The notes beneath the pieces were generated by a model that saw only the letters and a list, made by a program, of their open reading frames with translations, was not told the DNA's origin and searched no databases. A DNA stretch of 64,000 bases, taken from assembly GCA_003216195.1 (NCBI GenBank), contig QCJF01000007.1, forward strand, positions 30,414 through 94,413, written 5' to 3'. This document shows positions 18,624-27,931 of the stretch, in pieces; positions within the stretch are counted from its first letter, which is position 1, and each line of letters opens with the position of its first letter. Made by a program: the position numbers and the translations under genes. The stretch is from Pelagibacteraceae bacterium AG-404-P08. GTDB lineage: Bacteria; Pseudomonadota; Alphaproteobacteria; HIMB59.

Positions 18624-21045
18624 TCTTAATCATCTCTTTATCATAGATAGGATAAAGATGCACATTGCAGGGAACTTTTTTAGTAGCTATCTCTAATTCG
18701 TAATTACCACTTTCTACAAAGTTTTGATCAATAAAATCTTTACTTCTTATGTAACCATAACCAATAGATTTGCCTATAGTGTATCCGTAACCCCCACTTG
18801 ATAACCAACCTACTTGTTCACCATCTCTAAATATAGTTTCTCTTCCTAAAAGTATTTGATTTGGATCATCACATGTAAAACCTGCAAAAATCTTTTTCAA
18901 ACCTTTTGATTTTTGATTTAACAATGCTTTTTTTCCTATGAAATCTTTATCAGAGTTAATTTTTGTTGCCCATCCTAGTCCAGCCTCAAGAGGAGTATGG
19001 TCCGGCCCAATATCTGAACCCCAAGCTCTGTAGCCCTTTTCTAAACGACAACTCTCTATACATCGATATCCAGCATTAATTAGTCCAAATTGATTTCCAT
19101 ATTCCATTATCTTTGAATAAATTTCTGAGGAAAAATCTATTGGGAAGTGAAGCTCCCAACCTAACTCACCCATATAGGTTATTCTAATCGCATAAACATC
19201 TTTTGATGCAATTTTGATTTTTTTACATGTAGCAAATGGAAAATTATCATTTGATAAATCTGTATTTGTTAGTCCTTGAAGGATTTTTCTAGAATTTGGT
19301 CCCATTAATGAAAAAACTGAATTATCAAATGTTATATTTTTAACTTCTACTTCTAAATTATTTGGAATATTTGAAATTATCCAATCATAGTCATGGGTCA
19401 TAAAACCTGTTCCGGTAATGATATAAAAGGTGTTTTTATCTAAGACTGTTATTGTTAAATCACATTCAATTCCACCATCGTCATTCAACATTTGGGTATA
19501 GATTGTCGAACCAATTGGTCTGTCAATTTTATTTGCACACAAATACTCTAAAGCTTGTAGTGAATCTTTACCTGATACAATAAACTTAGCGAAAGATGTT
19601 TGATCAATTAGAACAGCGCTCTCTCTTGCGGCTTTTACTTCATTTCCAACAAATTGAAACCAATTTTGTCTGTCAAAGGAATAAATATCTCTAGGCTCAC
19701 TTCCTTTTGGTGCAAACCAATTAGGTCTCTCCCAACCCATTTTTTCACCAAAGCATGCATTTGAGTTTTTAAGTTTTTCATAAATTGGAGATTTTTTAAA
19801 TTCTCTCACTGAGGAGTTTTCCTCAAAAGGCCATGCCATAGTGTAATGTTTAGCATAGGCCTCATAAGTTCTTTTTCTTACCCACTCCAAATCTTGATGG
19901 GGTTTTCCAAATCTTCTTATATCAACTGGCCATAAATCGTAAGGTGGTCTTCCATTGGCTACCCATTCTGCAAGTGCCATACCTGCTCCACCTCCAGCAG
20001 CTATCCCATATGCATTGAAACCTGCACCAACATAAAAGTTTTTTAATTCAGGACTCTCACCTAAAATAAAGTTTCCATCTGGTGTAAAACTCTCTGGTCC
20101 ATTTATTAATTCTTTGACTCCAGCAGTTTCAAGACTAGGAACCCTTCCAAGAGCATTATTCATTATTTGTTCAAAATGATCGTAATTTGAGTCTAAAAGT
20201 GAAAAATGAAAATCTTCTGGGACTGATTTTTCAGCCCATGATAAAGGATTTGGTTCATACCCTCCCATTGCAAGGCCTCCAACTTCCTCTTTAAAATAAA
20301 TTAACCTATCAGGATCTCTTAAAGTAGGAAGGTCTGATTTAACACCCTCTATTTTTTCAGTTACCAAATATTGATGTTGAAAAGATACTAAAGGGACATT
20401 AACACCTACATCTTGTGCAAATTGTCTAGTCCACTGACCACAACAACAAACAATTTTTTCACACTTTAATTTACCTTTAGATGTTTCAATACCTTCAATT
20501 ACGCCATTATTTATAATTACCTTTGATACCCTAGTTTCCTCAAATATTTTTGCTCCTTTGTTTCTTGCTCCTTTAGCCAATGCTTGTGAAATATCTGTCG
20601 GATTTGCTTGTCCATCTGTAGGAAGGAAAGCTGCTCCATAAACATCATCTATATTCATAATAGGCCATAAATCTTGAGCCTCTTTTGGAGTAAGTAGCTC
20701 CATCTCCAAACCAAATGAATGAGCTGTAGTAGTTTGTCTTAAAACCTCCTGCCATCTCTCTTTATTACAAGCTAGTCTCAATCCACCATTCATCTTCCAT
20801 CCTGTTCCTAATCCTGTTTCTTTTTCAAGCTTGTCATACAGATCAACAGAATATCCTAATAATTGAGTAATATTTGCATTTGTTCTTAATTGGCCAACTA
20901 GTCCAGCAGCATGCCATGTACTACCAGAGGTTAATTTACCACTTTCAATAAGTACAACTTCATGTCCTAAATCAGCTAAGTGATATGCAGTAGAACAACC
21001 TACTATACCGCCCCCAATTACTACAATTTTTGAACTATCTACCAT
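18613..21045 (-). CDS. Dimethylglycine / sarcosine dehydrogenase (FAD-GcvT fusion)
   Basis: 810 residues. The N-terminal DAO-type FAD domain has VVIGGGIVG at 8-16 and WHAAGL (H45), the histidine that carries covalent FAD in the dimethylglycine dehydrogenase family. The C-terminal half is GcvT-like (MGPNSRKILQ, YMGELGWELHFP). The enzyme oxidatively demethylates dimethylglycine or sarcosine, transfers the carbon to THF and reduces ETF. Because soxBDA already handles sarcosine and BHMT makes dimethylglycine, dimethylglycine is the favoured substrate. The start overlaps the stop of the kinase-like gene by one base. Confidence 0.85.
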   Translation of the reverse strand: MVDSSKIVVIGGGIVGCSTAYHLADLGHEVVLIESGKLTSGSTWHAAGLVGQLRTNANITQLLGYSVDLYDKLEKETGLGTGWKMNGGLRLACNKERWQEVLRQTTTAHSFGLEMELLTPKEAQDLWPIMNIDDVYGAAFLPTDGQANPTDISQALAKGARNKGAKIFEETRVSKVIINNGVIEGIETSKGKLKCEKIVCCCGQWTRQFAQDVGVNVPLVSFQHQYLVTEKIEGVKSDLPTLRDPDRLIYFKEEVGGLAMGGYEPNPLSWAEKSVPEDFHFSLLDSNYDHFEQIMNNALGRVPSLETAGVKELINGPESFTPDGNFILGESPELKNFYVGAGFNAYGIAAGGGAGMALAEWVANGRPPYDLWPVDIRRFGKPHQDLEWVRKRTYEAYAKHYTMAWPFEENSSVREFKKSPIYEKLKNSNACFGEKMGWERPNWFAPKGSEPRDIYSFDRQNWFQFVGNEVKAARESAVLIDQTSFAKFIVSGKDSLQALEYLCANKIDRPIGSTIYTQMLNDDGGIECDLTITVLDKNTFYIITGTGFMTHDYDWIISNIPNNLEVEVKNITFDNSVFSLMGPNSRKILQGLTNTDLSNDNFPFATCKKIKIASKDVYAIRITYMGELGWELHFPIDFSSEIYSKIMEYGNQFGLINAGYRCIESCRLEKGYRAWGSDIGPDHTPLEAGLGWATKINSDKDFIGKKALLNQKSKGLKKIFAGFTCDDPNQILLGRETIFRDGEQVGWLSSGGYGYTIGKSIGYGYIRSKDFIDQNFVESGNYELEIATKKVPCNVHLYPIYDKEMIKIKS

Positions 21046-21902
21046 TATAGTTTATCAAATGACTCCTCAAATTTTTTGAGATTATCTGAAGTATATTCAA
21101 CATAATTAAATTCTATCTTAGAGGTGATCTCAGAGACCATACTCCACATTGTCTCTCTTAATAAACTTGCGGTTTTCATTGCGTTATATTTAATTATTAA
21201 ATCTTTTGATGGTTTTTCTTTAAAATACATTTCTAAAACTTCGTTTTCTAGATTTTCATCTAAATCATTATTAGAAGATAAACCTCCTATATCAAATAAA
21301 GGATCATTAAAACCACCATACTCCCAATCTACTACCCATATTTTAGAGCCATCATCAAGGAAATTTGCAGCCAATAAATCATTATGACCAAATACAATTT
21401 CTCTTGGAGAGGAAAGTTTTTCTAACTTTTCTGCTTTTTTTAATAAACTTGGAATTAATGAAATGTAAGAACTATTATTATTTAATAAGTAATTTGAATA
21501 GTACTTTATGACATAAAAAACCCAGAAAATTTGAGGCTGACCTGATAGCTTATTAGGTATTTCATCATGAATTTTTCTTACGATCGGAACAATTTTATTT
21601 AAATTTTCTCTTACAGTTTTTGGTTCAAGAGTTTTACTTTCAATGAATTCTAAGACTAATACTCCAGGTTCATTATAAATTAATTTTGGAGATACCCCTA
21701 TTTGATAGGCTGCTTCACTAACAATAATTTCGTTTGATCGATAAACTAAATGTTCTGGAATATCAGACCCTAATCTAACAACTGATTTAGAGCCAGAGTC
21801 TGATACCAGGAAATTAAGGTTTGTAATTCCTCCCTCTAAAGGTTCAATATTTTCAAGATTTTTCCATATTGGAAGACTCTTAATTTTATTTTCAAATTCC
21901 AT
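21045..21902 (-). CDS. Choline/ethanolamine kinase-like phosphotransferase
   Basis: 285 residues of the APH/choline kinase fold. A nucleotide-binding GGITNLNFLV lies near 24-33, Brenner's motif GHNDLLAAN at 172-180, and the metal motif DWEYGG at 192-197. LicA-type members phosphorylate choline, ethanolamine or related small amines. It is translationally fused to the dimethylglycine dehydrogenase, sharing one base, so it probably acts on a betaine-pathway amine such as choline. Its role in degradation rather than phospholipid synthesis is not obvious. Confidence 0.75.
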   Translation of the reverse strand: MEFENKIKSLPIWKNLENIEPLEGGITNLNFLVSDSGSKSVVRLGSDIPEHLVYRSNEIIVSEAAYQIGVSPKLIYNEPGVLVLEFIESKTLEPKTVRENLNKIVPIVRKIHDEIPNKLSGQPQIFWVFYVIKYYSNYLLNNNSSYISLIPSLLKKAEKLEKLSSPREIVFGHNDLLAANFLDDGSKIWVVDWEYGGFNDPLFDIGGLSSNNDLDENLENEVLEMYFKEKPSKDLIIKYNAMKTASLLRETMWSMVSEITSKIEFNYVEYTSDNLKKFEESFDKL

Positions 21903-22024
21903 TTGACTAAAACATACTGATCTTTGAATAATTTTCTATGGGTAAAATCTAAAAATATTTTAAAATTTTTTTATAGAATTTTTTTTAAAAGCTATAATAA
22001 TCTTCATATTATTTGGGAGGTAGG

Positions 22025-23062
22025 ATGGATCTAATACATAGACTTAATGAAGGACCTATTTTGTGTGCAGAAGGCTATCTTTTTGCCATGGAGAGAAGAG
22101 GATATTTACAAGCAGGAACTTACGTACCTGAAGTTGTTCTTGAGAATCCAGAAGTGGTAACTCAACTTCACAGAGAGTTTATTAGAGCGGGTAGTGATGT
22201 TGTTCAAGCATTTACTTATTACGGTCACAGAGAAAAGTTACGTTTGATTGGGAAGGAAGAATTATTAGAACCTCTTCAAAAAAATGCATTAGAAATTGCA
22301 AAAAATGCTGCAGCTGAATTTCCCCAGTTAGATTTAATGATAGCTGGTAATGTAGCTAATACTAATATTTATGACCCTGATGACAAACAATCTCACATTG
22401 ATTGTCAAAAAATGTTTGAAGAACAAATAGCTTGGGCAAAAGAAGCCAATGTTGATTTTATTATTGCTGAAACAATTAATTGGACTGAGGAGGCTAAATT
22501 AGCATTAAAGGAAATTAAAAATGCAGGTTTAATAGCTGTCGTAAATCTTGCTATACCTAAAGGTGACAAAACAAGAGAAGGCCATAGTGCTGCAGAGGCC
22601 TGTAAAATTTTGGAAGACCATGGTGCTGACGTAGTTGGCCTTAATTGTTATCGTGGCCCTGAAATGACAATGAAACTGCTGCCAAGCATTAGAGAAAAAG
22701 TCTCATGCCATGTGGCTGCATTACCTGTTCCATATAGAACCACTGAAGAATTCCCAACACACATGTATATAGAGGATCCAAATTGTAATTGTTTAGATGG
22801 TAATGTTTCTCATATTGCTCTTGATGGATTAACATGTAACAGGTTTGAAATGGCTGAATTCACCAAACAATGTATGGACATCAATGTAAATTTTATTGGT
22901 ATTTGTTGCGGTGCCGACCCTCATCATGTAAGAGAAATGGCAGTTGCTATGGGTAGAAAACCAATTTCTTATAAATATTACCCTGATATGAGCAAACATT
23001 TTTCTCATGGCACAGAAAGCAGTCTTAAGGACATTAACAAAACTAACGAATGGCTTAAATAA
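22025..23062 (+). CDS. bhmt: Betaine-homocysteine S-methyltransferase-type enzyme
   Basis: 345 residues from the ATG at 22025, which has an excellent ribosome site (GGGAGGT at 22015-22021); an in-frame TTG 12 bases upstream lies on that site and is unlikely. The homocysteine methyltransferase barrel has zinc ligands C208 (GLNC), C294 and C295 (GICCGADPHH). BHMT moves a methyl from glycine betaine to homocysteine, giving methionine and dimethylglycine, the substrate of the divergent dehydrogenase. S-methylmethionine- or DMSP-dependent members share the fold, so betaine is inferred from context. Confidence 0.85.
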   Translation: MDLIHRLNEGPILCAEGYLFAMERRGYLQAGTYVPEVVLENPEVVTQLHREFIRAGSDVVQAFTYYGHREKLRLIGKEELLEPLQKNALEIAKNAAAEFPQLDLMIAGNVANTNIYDPDDKQSHIDCQKMFEEQIAWAKEANVDFIIAETINWTEEAKLALKEIKNAGLIAVVNLAIPKGDKTREGHSAAEACKILEDHGADVVGLNCYRGPEMTMKLLPSIREKVSCHVAALPVPYRTTEEFPTHMYIEDPNCNCLDGNVSHIALDGLTCNRFEMAEFTKQCMDINVNFIGICCGADPHHVREMAVAMGRKPISYKYYPDMSKHFSHGTESSLKDINKTNEWLK

Positions 23063-23092
23063 TTAATAAGACTTATAAAAAATAAATTTTAG

Positions 23093-23824
23093 ATGAGTAT
23101 ATGGGGAAAACTTTTAGCTGGGACTTTTGGTTTTGCTCTTGGGGGGCCAATCGGAGCTATGTTAGGTGTAATAGCGGGTCACAGTGTTGATCGTATTCGA
23201 AACCAAAAATCTGACTCTAATATAGCCTCTAATTCACCACAAGAAATTATAACGATAGGTATAATTATTTTAGCAGCTAAACTGGCTAAAGCAGATGGTC
23301 AAGTTACAACTGATGAAATAAGCGCCTTTAAAGAAAAATTTAAAATACCTCCTGATTTTCAAAGCGATGTTAGCAAAATATTTAATGAAGCTAAAAAAAG
23401 CTCTGATGACTATCATCAATATGCTCAACAAATAGGAATGCTATTTCGTGGACAGCCTCAAGTTTTGGAGCAAATTTTAAATTTACTTTTTTATATCGCA
23501 GAGGCTGATGGTGAAATCAGCGACTCAGAGATAGTATTTATTCAAAATTGTTCTGATTATTTTGGACTAAATAAAGCTCAATATGAAAGCATAAAAACTA
23601 TTTGGATGGATAAACAAATTGATCCATACAAAATTTTAGGAGTTGAAAAAAGTTTTTCTGATGGTGAAATTAGAAAGAGATGGATACAGCTAAGCAAAGA
23701 GTTACACCCTGACCAATTAAGGGCACAGGGTGTTCCTCACGAATTAATCATTAAATCTGAAGACAGACTATCCGAGATAAATCAAGCCTACGATAAAATA
23801 AAAAGTATTCGCAAAATCAATTAA
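23093..23824 (+). CDS. DjlA-like membrane co-chaperone (TerB + J domain)
   Basis: 243 residues. The N terminus is a glycine-rich membrane-anchor segment (about 5-30), the middle (about 50-170) a TerB-like acidic helical domain ([22 protein letters not shown]), and the C terminus a J domain with the HPD triad at 205-207. This is the DjlA layout, a DnaK partner at the inner membrane. It ends with a 4-base convergent overlap with the cold-shock gene. Confidence 0.85.
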   Translation: MSIWGKLLAGTFGFALGGPIGAMLGVIAGHSVDRIRNQKSDSNIASNSPQEIITIGIIILAAKLAKADGQVTTDEISAFKEKFKIPPDFQSDVSKIFNEAKKSSDDYHQYAQQIGMLFRGQPQVLEQILNLLFYIAEADGEISDSEIVFIQNCSDYFGLNKAQYESIKTIWMDKQIDPYKILGVEKSFSDGEIRKRWIQLSKELHPDQLRAQGVPHELIIKSEDRLSEINQAYDKIKSIRKIN

Positions 23825-24024
23825 ACTTTTTTTAACTGATCTGCTTTGGATTTGCCTTTGTCTTCAACAACTTCAAATTCGACTTTGTCGCCTTCATCGA
23901 GGCGGTCTAAACCTGCTTGTTGAACAGCTGTGATGTGGACAAAGATATCTTTATCTTCTCCATCAGGGGCAATAAACCCATATCCTTTTTTTGGGTTAAA
24001 CCATTTCACTGTTCCTGTAGCCAT
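23821..24024 (-). CDS. Cold-shock protein, CspA family
   Basis: 67 residues, a single cold-shock domain. RNP1 is at 13-20 (KGYGFIAP) and RNP2 at 26-31 (DIFVHI). It is an RNA/ssDNA chaperone. It is preceded by a 144-bp AT-rich gap (24025-24168) that probably holds its promoter and leader; I see no other gene there. Confidence 0.95.
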   Translation of the reverse strand: MATGTVKWFNPKKGYGFIAPDGEDKDIFVHITAVQQAGLDRLDEGDKVEFEVVEDKGKSKADQLKKV

Positions 24025-24168
24025 TTATAGTCCTTTCTTAATCTTAAGTAGTAAATATTTAGCGTATCCAAACATAGTTAAAAATTTTATGAAATTTTTT
24101 TAATTAGTATTCAAATAGTAAGCCTAAATATTGGTAAACTTTTTATAGCAATTTTTCTAAATTTAAAG

Positions 24169-24960
24169 TTAAAAATGGTAAACTGGGCCGCTACCTTTAC
24201 CAATTTTATATAAACTTCCTTTAATTATGGCTCTTTTTATATAATTTCTTGATTTTTTGACAGAATTTAAAATATCTTCACCTAAAGCTAAATTCGAAGC
24301 AATTGCTGACGATAAAGTACACCCAGTTCCATGTGTGTTTTTACTTTTAATGATACTAGACTCAAAAAAGTGAATTTTTTTATTTTTTTTTATAAATAGA
24401 CAGTCGAATATTTTTCCATTTTTAATTAAACCTTTGATCAGTATATCCTTAGCGCCAATTTTTTCTAAAATTTGAATTGCATTAATCATATCATCTTTAC
24501 TATTAATCTTGGTATTTGTAAGAATTTCTGCCTCCTTCAAATTAGGAGTAATTATCATAGATTTTGTTATAAGGTTTTTAGTTAAACTTGATATAGCGCT
24601 TTTCTTTAAGAGTAAATAACCAGATGTTGAAACCATAACAGGGTCTAAAACAACTTTAGATATTTTATAGTTGTCAATAAATTTTGAAATTTCTTGAATA
24701 ATTTTTTTATCACTTAACATACCAATCTTTATTGAGTCTGGTTTAATATCACTACACGTCGTATTAAGTTGTTCTCTTATGAACTTTGGGGTTGTATTAA
24801 TAATACTTTTGACCTCTTGAGTATTTTGTGCAGTTAAAGCAGTAATTACAGACATCGCATAACATTTAAAGTATGTTATAGCTTTAATGTCAGCTTGGAT
24901 ACCTGCCCCTCCTGATGAGTCAGATCCTGCAATTGTTAATACAGTTTTATATCTTTTCAT
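24169..24960 (-). CDS. thiD: Hydroxymethylpyrimidine (phosphate) kinase
   Basis: 263 residues with TIAGSDSSGGAGIQADIK at the N terminus, DPVMVSTSGYLLL in the middle and the anion-hole GTGCTLSSAIA near the C terminus. It phosphorylates HMP and HMP-P to HMP-PP in thiamine synthesis. It overlaps the thiE stop by 14 bases and is the last gene of thiV-thiM-thiE-thiD. Confidence 0.95.
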   Translation of the reverse strand: MKRYKTVLTIAGSDSSGGAGIQADIKAITYFKCYAMSVITALTAQNTQEVKSIINTTPKFIREQLNTTCSDIKPDSIKIGMLSDKKIIQEISKFIDNYKISKVVLDPVMVSTSGYLLLKKSAISSLTKNLITKSMIITPNLKEAEILTNTKINSKDDMINAIQILEKIGAKDILIKGLIKNGKIFDCLFIKKNKKIHFFESSIIKSKNTHGTGCTLSSAIASNLALGEDILNSVKKSRNYIKRAIIKGSLYKIGKGSGPVYHF

Positions 24961-25570
24961 AACTTGAAAAAATTTTACTTACATCCATACAATTCTTTTT
25001 AATATTACCTTTTAATAAAGAGGATATCATAGCAACACCATGGATTTTTAGTTTAAGTATACTATTTACATCACTAATATTGATTCCTCCTATTGCTATT
25101 AAAGGAATTTTTGTAGCTTTAGCACAAATTTTAAGCCCGCTTAAACCAAAATAATTTTTCATTTCTTTTTTTGTATTAGACGAGAAGGCTGAAACACCTA
25201 TGTAGTCAACTCCCTTTAACTTTTTTACCTTTATGAATTCATTTTTATTACTTGCTGAAACTCCTATTATAGATTTTCTTCCCAATATTTTTCTAGCTTG
25301 ATTATAGGGTAAATCATCCATACCAACATGTGCACCATGAGCATTTATAGATTTTGCAATATCCACACGATCATTAACAATGAGAGTTTTTTTAAATTTA
25401 ACACAATCTTTTTTTAAATCTTTTCCTAAGTTGTATAAATCAATTGTTTTTAAATTTTTAAACCTTAATTGAATACAATCGACCTTACTCTCAAATATTA
25501 TTTTCAAATAATTATCCAACTTACTTAATGGTGTAAGTTTATCATCAGTAACAAAACAAAATTTAAACAC
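24947..25570 (-). CDS. thiE: Thiamine phosphate synthase
   Basis: 207 residues with the TIM-barrel ThiE motifs: QLRFKNL, NDRVDIAKSINAHGAHVG, GVSASN, YIGVSAFSS, IGGINISDVN. It joins HMP-PP and thiazole phosphate. The start codon is GTG, fixed by an 8-base overlap with the thiM stop (GTGTTTAA). It is in the thiamine salvage operon. Confidence 0.93.
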   Translation of the reverse strand: MFKFCFVTDDKLTPLSKLDNYLKIIFESKVDCIQLRFKNLKTIDLYNLGKDLKKDCVKFKKTLIVNDRVDIAKSINAHGAHVGMDDLPYNQARKILGRKSIIGVSASNKNEFIKVKKLKGVDYIGVSAFSSNTKKEMKNYFGLSGLKICAKATKIPLIAIGGINISDVNSILKLKIHGVAMISSLLKGNIKKNCMDVSKIFSSYEKI

Positions 25571-26360
25571 TAGTAATCTTTAAATTATCTAAAATTTCTT
25601 TTTCTGTAATATTATTTAATTTGTTCAAGAAATTTACTTGGAAATCTCCTGGCCCCTCTGATTTTGATGCTGCGAGCTCTCCTGCGATTGAAAAAATAGC
25701 CGCTGAGCTTATCGCAGATTTATATAAACTTTCACCTACAGCAGCAAATGCTCCTACAATGCACGATAAAGAGCAACCAATAGCTGTAACCTTCGTCATT
25801 ACATTCGATCCATTTGAAATTTTAGTGACATTATCTTCATAGATAATAAAGTCATCACTACCGCTTATGAATACAACACAATTATTCTCGTTAGATAAAA
25901 TTTTTCCAGACTCAATAGCTGCGTGACTTTCAATTGATGAGTCAACTCCCTTTGAGGATATTTTATTTTGATCTACTAGTGATTGAATTTCAGATGCGTT
26001 CCCTCTAATGATTAATTTTTTAGAGCTTTTAATAATGTCAAGAGAAGTTTGTGTTCTTAACTTACTCGCACCTGAACCCACAGGGTCTAATATGATTGGT
26101 TTTTCTTGTTCAACATAATATTTAGAAGCCTCTAAAAAGCTAGGCCTCCAATTATCGTCTAACGTTCCAATATTATTAACAAGACAAGACGATATAGCAG
26201 CTATTTCTTTAAGTTCATTTGTTGCATGAGACATCAAAGGAGATGCTCCGATAGAGAGAAGAATATTAGCGTTTATGTTCATTGCCACGTAATTTGTAAT
26301 ACAATGTACAAGCGCTCCTTTATCTCTTAAATTTTTTAAATCATTATAAATATGCTCCAT
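25563..26360 (-). CDS. thiM: Hydroxyethylthiazole kinase
   Basis: 265 residues of the ThiM ribokinase-like family: HCITNYVAMNINANILLSIGASPLMSH at the N terminus, DPVGSGASKLRT around 95, and VTAIGCSLSCIVGAFAA near the C terminus. It phosphorylates exogenous or recycled thiazole alcohol. Its presence without thiG/thiC here points to a salvage pathway. The ATG overlaps the thiV stop by one base (TAATG). Confidence 0.93.
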   Translation of the reverse strand: MEHIYNDLKNLRDKGALVHCITNYVAMNINANILLSIGASPLMSHATNELKEIAAISSCLVNNIGTLDDNWRPSFLEASKYYVEQEKPIILDPVGSGASKLRTQTSLDIIKSSKKLIIRGNASEIQSLVDQNKISSKGVDSSIESHAAIESGKILSNENNCVVFISGSDDFIIYEDNVTKISNGSNVMTKVTAIGCSLSCIVGAFAAVGESLYKSAISSAAIFSIAGELAASKSEGPGDFQVNFLNKLNNITEKEILDNLKITSV

Positions 26361-27745
26361 TATATACCTTTCTTTTTCATCAAAAGTGTCAATATTGTTG
26401 AAAATAGAATTGGCACTAAAAATGATGAGAATAATTTATAGTTATTAATAAATGTGAAATTAATATTTAAAAAATCACTCAATATATTTTTACTATAAGA
26501 GGGGTCAGGAAATATTAATACTCCCAGTAGTAAGCTCAAAAAAGAAATTATGTATATTTGTTTAGTAGTGATATTAAAACCAAATAATCCCAACAAAAAA
26601 GGTAAAACTAAACAACAACAAATTAAATCGGCAATTAAGAACACGTATAAGACATTGTAGCCTTGTGAAGATAGTATGAAAACTGCCACCAAGAAAACAA
26701 TAACAAAGTATAAATTTGAAGAGGATTTTAAGGAGTAACTTGTGCTCAGGGAGACAATCTGAGAATTTATCGCATTTATTAATGTATCAATACTACTCAA
26801 TACTAGGGAAGTAGCTAATATTACAAAAATGTATTTTATAAATGAAGTCTCGAGTAAACCGAAAAGTTTCACAAATGTTAAATCAGGATCGTCCATTGCG
26901 TAAAGTGAGATTGAAACTAGTCCAGAGTATCCAATGAAATAAACAATTATAAATATAATTAAAGCAGATATAACTAAACCAATACTAAGTGTTTTATTAT
27001 CTTTAGCAGCATAAATTCTTTGCCAATTACCATGGTGAAAAAGATTGGTAAATGTAACTGCTATTAAAAAAGTCAAACCTGTTATCCATAGGAATTGATT
27101 ATTAAAATCAAATAAATGTGCATTTTCGATCATAAATGAAGAGTTATTTGAAAAGTCTTGGAATGGAATTTTAAAAACTAAAAACAAACAAATTCCTATA
27201 ATGAATATGAATTGAATTAAATCGGTGAATATTGTTGCCGACAATCCTCCAATTAGAACGTACGATAAAGCAATTAATATAATTATCATTGAAGAAATCC
27301 AATAAGGTGTATCATTTAAAAAATTAAAGAACTTTGAGATAGCTGTAATTTCAGCTATTAAGAAAACTGTCATATAAACTAACGAGACTATTATAACAAA
27401 GTGGGATAAGTTCTTGCCAAACCGATTTTCGATACAATCGTGAAAGCCTGTTGAGTTTGGAAAAACCTTTCTTACATATTTTCCTATAAAGATGAATAAA
27501 ACTAAAGGCATCGCAGCTCCAAGAGCATAACCAATCACATTACCCATTCCGCCCCAAGTAGCTGCTGCGGCAGGCGAAAATATTATCCAAAAACCCAATG
27601 CAGAAGATACAAAAGAAGATATTGAAAAAAATAAGTTATATTTATTTTTAATAACGAATTTATCATCTGATAATTCATTTTTTTTCAAAAAAAAGAATGA
27701 CGCAGTAAAAATTAATCCAAATAAAATTAAAAAAAGAATTTCCAT
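26360..27745 (-). CDS. thiV: Sodium:solute symporter family transporter, probable HMP/thiamine-precursor uptake
   Basis: 461 residues, about 13 hydrophobic segments, with the SSS family feel (GGLSATIFTDLIQF, LSSIDTLINAINSQ near the C-terminal half). It is the first gene after a TPP riboswitch and heads thiM-thiE-thiD, as described for the putative HMP transporter thiV in SAR11. Substrate (HMP, thiazole or related precursor) is inferred from the riboswitch and the operon, not from residues. Confidence 0.75.
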   Translation of the reverse strand: MEILFLILFGLIFTASFFFLKKNELSDDKFVIKNKYNLFFSISSFVSSALGFWIIFSPAAAATWGGMGNVIGYALGAAMPLVLFIFIGKYVRKVFPNSTGFHDCIENRFGKNLSHFVIIVSLVYMTVFLIAEITAISKFFNFLNDTPYWISSMIIILIALSYVLIGGLSATIFTDLIQFIFIIGICLFLVFKIPFQDFSNNSSFMIENAHLFDFNNQFLWITGLTFLIAVTFTNLFHHGNWQRIYAAKDNKTLSIGLVISALIIFIIVYFIGYSGLVSISLYAMDDPDLTFVKLFGLLETSFIKYIFVILATSLVLSSIDTLINAINSQIVSLSTSYSLKSSSNLYFVIVFLVAVFILSSQGYNVLYVFLIADLICCCLVLPFLLGLFGFNITTKQIYIISFLSLLLGVLIFPDPSYSKNILSDFLNINFTFINNYKLFSSFLVPILFSTILTLLMKKKGI

Positions 27746-27770
27746 CTAATTTACTCTTGTTTTAAAAGTA

Positions 27771-27857
27771 TTTAAGGGAAACTTCCTACGCCAGAATTAC
27801 CTGGATCAGGTTCGAGGGTTAAGTATTACCTTTCTCAGCCTTTCAGCACCCCTTAAA
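27771..27857 (-). promoter_or_regulatory. TPP riboswitch (THI element) upstream of thiV
   Basis: Read on the minus strand, the conserved core is complete. The closing stem pairs TTTAAGGG (27850-27857) with CCCTTAAA (27771-27778). CTGAGA lies at 27833-27838, ACCTGAT at 27805-27811, and GCGTAGGAA at 27783-27791. The aptamer ends 25 bases before the thiV ATG and no terminator stem follows, so control is probably at translation initiation. It should repress thiV-thiM-thiE-thiD when TPP is plentiful. Confidence 0.95.
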
Positions 27858-27931
27858 GGTCAATATTATCAAACTTACTAAAATAAATCAATTATCTTTA
27901 CTAAAAACAAATTTAATATTAAAAACATCAC

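Noticed and set aside
21903..22024. Possible SAM-II/SAM-V riboswitch upstream of bhmt
   Set aside because: Known in front of bhmt in SAR11, but this 120-bp leader has no G+C-bearing stem and no clear GCTAAA core; only AT-rich runs and a strong ribosome site are seen. A covariance-model search would settle it.
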